From Altererythrobacter sp. XM-24bin4 (GTDB lineage Bacteria > Pseudomonadota > Alphaproteobacteria > Sphingomonadales > Sphingomonadaceae): 64,000 nt of DNA. Below the pieces are notes generated by a model. The model ran no database searches. It was not told the DNA's origin and saw only the letters and a program-made list of their open reading frames with translations. A program made the position numbers and the translations under genes. The stretch spans positions 1,269,183 to 1,333,182 of the forward strand of contig QCWG01000001.1 in NCBI GenBank assembly GCA_003149575.1, given 5' to 3'. Below, piece by piece: positions 57,701 through 64,000 of this stretch; the stretch's first letter is position 1, and the number at the start of each line of letters is the position of its first letter.

Positions 57701-57984
57701 TGGACTTTATCTCAATCCTCTCGATCTTCGTGCTGGCGTGCTTCGTCGGCTATTACGTGGTCTGGTCGGTTACGCCAGCACTGCACACGCCGCTTATGGC
57801 AGTGACCAATGCGATTTCCAGTGTGATTATCGTTGGCGCGTTAATCGCCTCGGCTGAAGCGGGTAGCGTGACGGCCAAATATCTTGGCTTGTTTGGCGTG
57901 GTACTTGCGAGCGTGAACATCTTTGGCGGCTTTGCCGTCACGGAGCGCATGCTGGCAATGTACAAGAAGAAGGAGAAGAAGTGA
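57700..57984 (+). CDS. pntAB: Transhydrogenase alpha subunit part 2
   Basis: 94 residues with three hydrophobic helices (about 2-20, 27-52, 55-80) and a lysine-rich end. This is part of the membrane domain II, which conducts protons. The split of alpha into two genes is the Rhodospirillum type, unlike the two-gene E. coli form. It overlaps both neighbours by one base each (TAATG and TGATG), so the three are translated in step. Confidence 0.94.
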   Translation: MDFISILSIFVLACFVGYYVVWSVTPALHTPLMAVTNAISSVIIVGALIASAEAGSVTAKYLGLFGVVLASVNIFGGFAVTERMLAMYKKKEKK

Positions 57985-59435
57985 TGAGCTTCTCCATTCT
58001 CGCGAGTGCTGCTGATGGCGCAGGGACCCCTGCGTGGGCGATGCTGGCCTATCTGATTGCAGGCGTGTTCTTCATCCTTGCGTTGCGCGGACTATCCAGC
58101 CCGGCGTCTAGCCGCGCGGGCAACCGCTATGGCATGCTCGGCATGCTGATCGCAGTTGTCACCACACTGGTAACGCATGAGATCGCCAATATCGCCGAAA
58201 TCGGGATAGCCATGTCCCTTGGCGGGGTCATCGGCGTGACTGTCGCGCGCAAAATCGCCATGACGGCCATGCCGGAACTGGTTGCGGGCTTCCACTCACT
58301 GGTCGGTCTGGCAGCTGTCGTGGTGGGCCTTGCGGCCTGGCTTGATCCGGCATCATTCGGGATAACCGATGCAGCAGGACAGATCTTGATGGTCAGCCGG
58401 GTTGAATTGGGGCTGGGGATCGCGATCGGTGCGATCACATTCTCCGGCTCTGTCATTGCGTTCCTGAAGCTCTCTGGCCGGATGAGCGGCAATCCGATCC
58501 TGCTGCCCATGCGCCATGTGATCAATCTGGGCACGCTTGTTGGGATCCTTGGAATGATCGCCGCCTATGCGATGTCCGGAGCAGGCGGAGGTGGTGAAGG
58601 CCAGCTGATCATTTACATCACAATCGCGGCTTTCCTGATCGGCTTTCTGCTGATTATCCCGATCGGCGGGGCGGATATGCCGGTGGTGGTGTCGATGCTG
58701 AACAGCTATTCGGGCTGGGCCGCGGCGGCGATGGGTTTCACGCTGGGCAATACGGCGATGATCATCACCGGCGCGCTGGTTGGCTCTTCAGGCGCGATCC
58801 TGAGCTACATCATGTGCCGCGCGATGAACCGCAGCTTCATCAGCGTAATCGCAGGCGGATTTGGCGCGGATGATTCGAGCGGCGGCGGCGAAGCCCGCGA
58901 AGCGCGCCCATACAAACAAGGAAGCGCGGAAGATGCCGCCTTTATGCTGGAGCAGGCAGAGAAGGTTATTATCATACCGGGTTATGGCATGGCAGTGGCG
59001 CAGGCGCAGCACGCATTGCGCGAAATGTGCGACATGCTCGAAGAAAAGGGTGTGGAAGTTAAATTCGCGATCCACCCTGTGGCGGGACGTATGCCGGGGC
59101 ACATGAACGTGTTGCTCGCGGAGGCCAGCGTCGACTATGACAAGGTTTTTGAGCTCGAAGACATCAACAGCGAATTTGCGCAGGCCGATGTCGCCTTCAT
59201 CATTGGCGCGAATGATGTGGTGAACCCGGCAGCGAAAACGGACAAGAGCAGCCCGATTTACGGCATGCCGGTGTTCGACGTGGACAAGGCCAAGCAGGTA
59301 TTCTTCATCAAGCGCAGCATGGGCGGCGTGGGCTATGCCGGCGTGGACAATGACGTGTTCTACATGAACCAGACAGTGATGCTGCTGTCCGATGCAAAGA
59401 AGATGGTCGAAGAGATCGTGAAGGCGCTGGATTAG
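57984..59435 (+). CDS. pntB: Transhydrogenase beta subunit
   Basis: 483 residues: about nine membrane helices (to about residue 275) and then the NADP(H)-binding domain III, with the fingerprint GYGMAVAQAQHALREM (about 334-349) and IGANDVVNPAA. The ATG at 57984 follows TGATG; a GTG one codon earlier is an alternative. It ends the pnt operon, though the next small gene starts 12 bases on and may follow on the same transcript. Confidence 0.95.
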   Translation: MSFSILASAADGAGTPAWAMLAYLIAGVFFILALRGLSSPASSRAGNRYGMLGMLIAVVTTLVTHEIANIAEIGIAMSLGGVIGVTVARKIAMTAMPELVAGFHSLVGLAAVVVGLAAWLDPASFGITDAAGQILMVSRVELGLGIAIGAITFSGSVIAFLKLSGRMSGNPILLPMRHVINLGTLVGILGMIAAYAMSGAGGGGEGQLIIYITIAAFLIGFLLIIPIGGADMPVVVSMLNSYSGWAAAAMGFTLGNTAMIITGALVGSSGAILSYIMCRAMNRSFISVIAGGFGADDSSGGGEAREARPYKQGSAEDAAFMLEQAEKVIIIPGYGMAVAQAQHALREMCDMLEEKGVEVKFAIHPVAGRMPGHMNVLLAEASVDYDKVFELEDINSEFAQADVAFIIGANDVVNPAAKTDKSSPIYGMPVFDVDKAKQVFFIKRSMGGVGYAGVDNDVFYMNQTVMLLSDAKKMVEEIVKALD

Positions 59436-59447
59436 GTTGCGAACCGC

Positions 59448-59792
59448 TTGCGAAAACTCCTGATCTTTCTTCTATTGATCGCGGCTGGTGTCGGTGCGGC
59501 GTATTACCTCGGCGCGTTCGACCGTGTGACTGAGCGGCGCGTAGAGCGAGCTCTGACAGACGCCGGTGTCAGCCCGGAAATGGCCGAATGCATGGCACCC
59601 AAGATGGTCGACCGACTGACACTGCCTCAACTAAGAAAACTTGAACGGTTGGGGCCTGAAGAGGGCGAGGATGTCGTTCCGTTAAGCGGGCGGGAGGCGT
59701 TGACACGGCTTGAACGCGTTGAAGATCGTGAAGCGCTGGAAGTGCTCGTTCGCGCTGGCGGTAGCTGCGCCTTTGAGACGTTTCTGGACTAG
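59448..59792 (+). CDS. Small exported hypothetical protein
   Basis: 114 residues starting from a TTG. An N-terminal hydrophobic helix (about 3-22) is followed by ALTDAGVSPEMAECMAPKMVDRLTLPQLRKLERL, which is well conserved in Erythrobacteraceae as far as I remember, then a soluble tail with one more Cys. The two Cys may form a disulfide. No ribosome site stands out. It ends four bases into the end of the following convergent gene. Confidence 0.6.
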   Translation: MRKLLIFLLLIAAGVGAAYYLGAFDRVTERRVERALTDAGVSPEMAECMAPKMVDRLTLPQLRKLERLGPEEGEDVVPLSGREALTRLERVEDREALEVLVRAGGSCAFETFLD

Positions 59793-60064
59793 GCCGGTGG
59801 GTCGGAGCCTTCCGGCTCAAAGTATCTTTGGTTGCGGATTTCCCCTAGGCAGCTGTTCGCCCAAGGGATGAAAATCGCCGCCAAAAAGAATTGGCAGGCG
59901 AGCCAGACAAGAACCGCCAACCCGTAGGATAGTTCGTCGAGATCGCTCACTCCATTGGCACTGGAATAGATCAAAAGAAAGGTCACAGGAAACAGGGCAA
60001 ACGGAAGTAGCGCGTAGCCCAAGATACCAGCCAAGTGGAAGACCTCCCGTGATTGTATACGCAT
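59789..60064 (-). CDS. Small membrane protein, unassigned
   Basis: 91 residues with two clear hydrophobic segments (about 12-34 and 45-70) and a short polar end. It has an ATG but only a weak ribosome site, and I know no family. It overlaps the preceding gene's end by four bases on the opposite strand. Coding is plausible from the hydrophobic pattern but not certain. Confidence 0.5.
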   Translation of the reverse strand: MRIQSREVFHLAGILGYALLPFALFPVTFLLIYSSANGVSDLDELSYGLAVLVWLACQFFLAAIFIPWANSCLGEIRNQRYFEPEGSDPPA

Positions 60065-60272
60065 TCCAAGCTACGCGTGCACACATCTGGCAGGCGATTG
60101 TTAACAAGGTCAAAAGTGTAGATGCGACGTATTGTCGTGTTTTCTTCTCGTCGAATTCGTCGTTTACCCACGCTTCAAGCGGCTTCGTATGGTCGCTGAT
60201 ATTTCCCTATGCTTGCATTTCCATGGGTTTAGCTGTCACACCAAGCGCTGAGTTGTTTGTGGAGAGTTTCGG

Positions 60273-61235
60273 ATGAAGTGGGTGCTGCGAATTCTTGGCG
60301 TACTGGTCGCTTTGTTGGTGATCGCTTTCCTGTTCTTCCGAACGCCAGACACAGATGCCACGGAGATGCGTGCCAAGTACGGAGGCGAGCCCTCGCAATT
60401 TGTCGAGCTTTCCAATGGTCTTACCGTTCATCTGCGCGACGAAGGCGCGTGTGATGGTATGCCGATCATCTTGCTGCACGGTTCGAATGCGGATCTGCAC
60501 ACATGGGAACCGTGGGTAGAGGCGCTCAAGGCTGACTATCGCGTGATCCGGTATGACCAGCGCGGGCATGGGCTGACAGGTGCTGCTCCCGATGAAGACT
60601 ATACCCTGGCGAGTTTCACCAAGGACGTAGGCCTTGTTGCGGATGCACTTGGCGTGGAGGAATTCATTCTTGGCGGTAATTCCATGGGCGGATGGATTTC
60701 AGCTGGTTACGCGCTTGAGCATTCGGATCGGTTGGCCGGGCTGGTTCTGGTCGATGCCAGCGGCGCGCCAATCGAGCGTGATGGGCCGCCGCCGCTCGGT
60801 TTCCGCATCGCGCAAACGCCGGTACTGCGGGACGTGGCGCGCCACTTCATGCCGCGCTCGATCTTCGAACGAAGCCTTTCACAATCAGTCTCGAACCAGG
60901 ACATTGTGACCGATGCTGAGATTGACCGCTATTGGGAGCTCGCACGTTTGCCCGGCAACCGGCAGGCAACGATGCAGCGTTTCGCTACGCCGCGAGTGGT
61001 CTATTCGGAGGAGCAGATTGAGGCATTGGAGGTTCCAACATTGGTCATGTGGGGGGAAGAAGATGCGTTGATACCCCTCGCCGCGGGTGAATGGTACGCG
61101 CAGCATCTTCCGAACAATATTTTTGTCGCTTATCCAGAAATCGGTCACATTCCGCAGCAGGAACATGCCGCGCAAAGCTTCGATGACTTGCGCCAATGGA
61201 TTGAACAGCTGATGCCTGCGGAGCCCGAGGGGTGA
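60273..61235 (+). CDS. Alpha/beta hydrolase, membrane-anchored
   Basis: 320 residues. One N-terminal helix (about 4-22) anchors or exports the protein. The rest is a classical hydrolase: oxyanion stretch LLHGSNADLHTW, nucleophile Ser in GGNSMGG, Asp in the GEEDALIP turn and His in GHIPQQE. It resembles haloperoxidase/epoxide-hydrolase-like esterases, and the substrate is unknown. The preceding 200 bases hold no other gene. Confidence 0.88.
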   Translation: MKWVLRILGVLVALLVIAFLFFRTPDTDATEMRAKYGGEPSQFVELSNGLTVHLRDEGACDGMPIILLHGSNADLHTWEPWVEALKADYRVIRYDQRGHGLTGAAPDEDYTLASFTKDVGLVADALGVEEFILGGNSMGGWISAGYALEHSDRLAGLVLVDASGAPIERDGPPPLGFRIAQTPVLRDVARHFMPRSIFERSLSQSVSNQDIVTDAEIDRYWELARLPGNRQATMQRFATPRVVYSEEQIEALEVPTLVMWGEEDALIPLAAGEWYAQHLPNNIFVAYPEIGHIPQQEHAAQSFDDLRQWIEQLMPAEPEG

Positions 61236-61334
61236 TATTGGCGACGCTTCGTCGCGATAATCCACACAGCTAAACGGTGTTGCCTTATTGTTCCTGTTGT
61301 CGCGGGCGCGCGGTTAACTTAGTCGCTGCGGGCA

Positions 61335-62492
61335 ATGAGAGCGCCATACGCAGCCAATCCTGAAATCAGTCGGGGTCGCGAATTTCCGCAAGAGCGCGCC
61401 GGCGCGCGTGGTCCGCGAAGCGAATTCCAGCGCGACCGGGATCGGATCATCCATTCGATGAGTTTCCGGCGGCTTCGATCGAAGACGCAGGTATTTATCT
61501 CACCAGAGGGCGATCATTATCGCACGCGGCTGACGCATAGTCTTGAGGTCGCGCAAATCGGGCGGGTGATCGCGCGCAGTCTTGGACTTGATGAAGACCT
61601 GACTGAAGCACTGTGTTTGGCGCATGATCTGGGCCACCCGCCGTTTGGACATGCAGGCGAAGATGCTTTGTGCGAAGCGATGGAGCGCCACGGCGGATTT
61701 GACCACAATGCGCAATCGTTGCGCACGATCATGCGGATTGAAAGCCCGTATCCCGGCCATGACGGTCTCAATCTGACCTGGGATCTGCTTGAAGGACTGG
61801 CCAAGCATAACGGGCCGATCGAAGCCCCAAACTGGGCTCTGGCGGAGCTGGACGAGGCTTTCCCGCTTAAGTTCGAGCAGTGGCCTTCGCTGGAAGCGCA
61901 GGTTGCAGCAGTGGCGGATGACATCGCTTACGACAATCATGACATTGATGATGGGCTGCGCGCGGGTTTCCTGGCGCTTGAAGATCTACTCGAACTTGAT
62001 CTGTTGAAGGACCAATGGCGCGCGGTTGAAAGGCGTTACCCCAATGCGCCGCGTGACCGGTTGCAGCGCGAGCTGGTGCGCGATCAGATCGGGCTGATGG
62101 TCAATGATGTCATCACCCATACCAAGGCGCAGGTTGCCGGAATTGGTTCGGTTGAAGAAGTGCGTGGGGCAGGGCGCCAGCTCGGTGGATTCTCGCCATC
62201 CTTCGCAGAGCAAGAGCGCGGCCTCAAAGAGTTCATGTACGCCAAGCTTTACTACCATTCGGATCAGGTGGCAGCCGCTAAGCGCGCGCACGAGGTGGTG
62301 GCAAAACTGTTTGAAGCTTATGCTCAGGACGCCAGCCTTATGCCGGAAGAATGGAAAGCGAATCTTCCTGCTGAAAACCCTCAACGTGCGCGGATGATTG
62401 CTGACTTCATTGCCGGGATGAGCGACCGTTTCGCGATTGAGCGTTGTGCCGCAATCTATGGGGAACGACCGAGCGGATTGACCAATGTTTGA
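61335..62492 (+). CDS. dgt: dGTP triphosphohydrolase-like protein
   Basis: 385 residues of the dNTPase (deoxyguanosinetriphosphate triphosphohydrolase-like) group. It has the HD metal site: Arg-rich RTRLTHSLEVAQIGR with His, LAHDLGHPPFGHAGED with His-Asp, and the later DDIAYDNHDIDDG. It cuts dNTPs to nucleoside and triphosphate, keeping pools in balance. It overlaps the following gene by eight bases. Confidence 0.93.
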   Translation: MRAPYAANPEISRGREFPQERAGARGPRSEFQRDRDRIIHSMSFRRLRSKTQVFISPEGDHYRTRLTHSLEVAQIGRVIARSLGLDEDLTEALCLAHDLGHPPFGHAGEDALCEAMERHGGFDHNAQSLRTIMRIESPYPGHDGLNLTWDLLEGLAKHNGPIEAPNWALAELDEAFPLKFEQWPSLEAQVAAVADDIAYDNHDIDDGLRAGFLALEDLLELDLLKDQWRAVERRYPNAPRDRLQRELVRDQIGLMVNDVITHTKAQVAGIGSVEEVRGAGRQLGGFSPSFAEQERGLKEFMYAKLYYHSDQVAAAKRAHEVVAKLFEAYAQDASLMPEEWKANLPAENPQRARMIADFIAGMSDRFAIERCAAIYGERPSGLTNV

Positions 62493-63183
62493 GCCACTTC
62501 GTGTAGCGCTAGTGGGTGCAACGGGCCTTGTCGGTCGGCGTGTGATCGAAGAATGCATCGGCAGGCCTGACGTACGACTGGTGGCGATTGCACGTCGCGA
62601 AGTTAAGCTGCCGCATGGCGCGCGGATGGAATTGTTCGTTGCCGAACTTGAGAAATGGGGCGACGTGTTCGAGGCATTGCGACCCACAGCATTGATCTGC
62701 GCTCTCGGTACGACAATGAAAAAGGTGGGTGGTGACGAAGAGGCATTTCGCGCGATTGATCATGATCTTGTCATCAAAACAGCTCGCGCCGCCAAAGATG
62801 CGGGAGTGACCCGGATGGTTGCGGTCAGCTCCATCAGCGCCAATGCACGCGCCAAGAACTTCTACCTACGGGTCAAGGGTGAGACTGAAGCAGAGCTGTC
62901 CAGGATCGGCTTCAAGCGTCTGGACCTTTTGCAACCGGGATTGTTGCGCGGTCCCAGAGAGAATGACCAGCGAACCGGCGAAGGTATCGGGCAATTGATT
63001 GCGCCCCTGATCGATCCATTTCTGGGCGGGAAATATCGCGACTACCGATCTATCGATGCCCGAGTGGTGGCGCAGGCAGCGCTGGGTTTTGCGGGCCGAA
63101 AGGCATCGGGCAGGTTTACGCATACGCATGACCAGATTGTGCGATGCGCGCGCCAGTGGGTAAAATCGGGAGAGAGTGAATGA
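62485..63183 (+). CDS. NAD(P)-binding oxidoreductase-like protein
   Basis: 232 residues, atypical short-chain dehydrogenase of the HTATIP2/TIP30 type. It has the dinucleotide loop GATGLVGRRV (about 11-20), CALGTTMKKVGGDEEAFRAIDHD in the middle, and SSISAN at the catalytic Ser position, but no YxxxK where Tyr is replaced by FYLRVKGETE. It is coupled to dgt by an overlap of eight bases, and its end overlaps the ABA4-like gene by four. Function unknown. Confidence 0.85.
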   Translation: MFEPLRVALVGATGLVGRRVIEECIGRPDVRLVAIARREVKLPHGARMELFVAELEKWGDVFEALRPTALICALGTTMKKVGGDEEAFRAIDHDLVIKTARAAKDAGVTRMVAVSSISANARAKNFYLRVKGETEAELSRIGFKRLDLLQPGLLRGPRENDQRTGEGIGQLIAPLIDPFLGGKYRDYRSIDARVVAQAALGFAGRKASGRFTHTHDQIVRCARQWVKSGESE

Positions 63184-63632
63184 ACTGGGACGCAATTTTC
63201 GGTGCTGCCAATATGGTCGCGCTCATCGCTTGGGTCGCGCTAGTGTTTCTGCCGCGATGGCCGGCCTTGCTCAGCGCTCTTCTTTACCTGATGGTGGGCG
63301 GTCTGAGCCTCACCTACGCTTTTGGCCTGATCGGGATCATGACAGGCACATTTGACGCGGTTGGTGGCGATGGTTCAGCCAATTTCAGCAGCATCGAAGG
63401 TGTCCGCGCGGTCTTTGCCAGCGATGGCGGTATTACGGTTGGCTGGATCCACTATCTGGCGTTTGATCTGTTCGTAGGTATCTGGATCGCACGCGATGCC
63501 GATGCAAAGGACTTTTCGCGCTTCCTGCAAGCGCCGATCCTGTTCTTCACGCTAATGGCTGGCCCGCTTGGGTTGTTCCTGTGGTTGGTGATCCGGGAGG
63601 GCAGGGCACGCGCGCAGGGCCGCTGGAGCTAG
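63180..63632 (+). CDS. ABA4-like (DUF4281) membrane protein
   Basis: 150 residues with four hydrophobic helices (about 8-28, 32-55, 92-112, 118-140). It matches the ABA4-like family, named from a plant protein needed for neoxanthin synthesis, but in bacteria of unknown role. The motifs GWIHYLAFDLFVGIW and LMAGPLGLFLWL are typical. The start overlaps the end of the oxidoreductase-like gene (ATGA). Carotenoid-related work is possible, since erythrobacters are pigmented, but is only a guess. Confidence 0.85.
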   Translation: MNWDAIFGAANMVALIAWVALVFLPRWPALLSALLYLMVGGLSLTYAFGLIGIMTGTFDAVGGDGSANFSSIEGVRAVFASDGGITVGWIHYLAFDLFVGIWIARDADAKDFSRFLQAPILFFTLMAGPLGLFLWLVIREGRARAQGRWS

Positions 63633-63713
63633 AGCAGATCAAAGGAACAGTTTGCCCACCGAGCGTTTTCTCTTAGAGTCCTTGAAAAGAGGATCACGGG
63701 GAGAGATCACGCC

Positions 63714-64000
63714 ATGGGCCAGAATGCCTATCACGCCTTCATCAATTTTGACGACATCCTGAATTTCTGGGCCCGCGCACGCCCTGATGACACAGCACTT
63801 GAGCAGGAAGGTCGAACGACAAGCTATTCTCAGCTTGAGGAGAATACGCGCCGTATCATCGCGCTTATGGCGGCAAATGGTGTGACCAAGGGAGATCGGG
63901 TTGCTTGGCTTGGCAAGAACTCTGACCTTTATTGCCAGCTTTATCTTGCTTCTGCGCGCGTAGGTGTTGTGATGGTACCGGTTGGCTGGCGGTTGGCCCC
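63714..64000 (+). CDS. AMP-dependent acyl-CoA synthetase, cut by the window end
   Basis: The first 95 residues are those of the AMP-binding (acyl-CoA ligase) superfamily: WARARPDDTALEQEGRTTSYSQLEE and GVTKGDRVAWLGKNS, then VGVVMVPVGWRLAP at the end. GGGAGAG lies before the ATG. The catalytic motifs lie beyond the window, so the acid substrate cannot be guessed. The open frame runs through position 64000 without a stop. Confidence 0.88.
   Translation, partial: MGQNAYHAFINFDDILNFWARARPDDTALEQEGRTTSYSQLEENTRRIIALMAANGVTKGDRVAWLGKNSDLYCQLYLASARVGVVMVPVGWRLA

Overview
The window looks like chromosomal DNA from an alphaproteobacterium of the order Sphingomonadales, most likely an Erythrobacter- or Altererythrobacter-like member of the Erythrobacteraceae. 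The reasons are gene content and order: pckA divergent from a ChvG/ChvI-type two-component system, which sits next to hprK, rapZ, EIIA and HPr; a CcrM (GANTC) methylase with a CtrA/DnaA-type control region; hisZ; a three-subunit proton-translocating transhydrogenase preceded by a tiny aa3-oxidase subunit IV; and a Sphingomonad-style TonB. Codon use is moderately GC-rich throughout, except for a more AT-rich patch at about 2.2-3.0 kb. No phage, complete IS element, CRISPR array or rRNA gene was found.

Layout. 0-5.4 kb: a non-coding stretch with DnaA-box-like sites, argG, an acyltransferase relic, an AT-richer orphan gene beside tRNA-Thr, an RNase-H-fold protein overlapping rarA. 5.5-14.6 kb: a PadR regulator, membrane proteins, a glycosyltransferase, then serC (with a likely serC-motif leader), serA, hisZ, a broken Rrf2 regulator and purA. 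14.8-19.1 kb: siroheme synthase domain, lysA, a small LptM-like lipoprotein, argH, and a divergent TlpA-like thioredoxin lipoprotein. 19.1-20.6 kb: a relic zone with tRNA-Val and an asparaginase remnant. 20.6-26.2 kb: an MDR dehydrogenase, truA-fmt, recR, def, rmuC. 26.2-33.3 kb: a regulatory block (TrmH-like methyltransferase, HPr, EIIA, RapZ, HprK, ChvG, ChvI) facing pckA. 33.5-42.1 kb: DUF885 peptidase-like protein, TonB (with a Zur-like operator), alpha/beta hydrolase, two cysteine desulfurases fused by overlaps to a 2Fe-2S ferredoxin, parC. 42.2-50 kb: periplasmic protein, cca-nudix-DUF1285 operon, GNAT, PQQ-type sugar dehydrogenase, rnhB, Ca/Na antiporter, ccrM. 50-64 kb: P1 peptidase, folP, phoD, a broken SDR, an NtrC-like regulator with an altered GAFTGA loop, the COX4-like peptide and pntAA-pntAB-pntB, small proteins, alpha/beta hydrolase, dgt, an NAD(P)-binding protein, an ABA4-like membrane protein, and the start of an acyl-CoA synthetase.

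How it fits together. Most genes are housekeeping: arginine, serine, histidine, lysine, purine and folate synthesis, tRNA maturation, DNA repair. The block at 27-33 kb links phosphotransfer signalling (HPr, EIIA, HprK), envelope-stress sensing (ChvG/ChvI) and gluconeogenesis (PckA). The strongest non-coding signal is the ccrM control region: six GANTC sites, a CtrA-like box, a perfect DnaA box and a terminator whose stem ends are themselves GANTC sites lie within about 190 bases. Several genes (acyltransferase, Rrf2, SDR, asparaginase) are decaying; three of them are interrupted by in-frame TGA codons.
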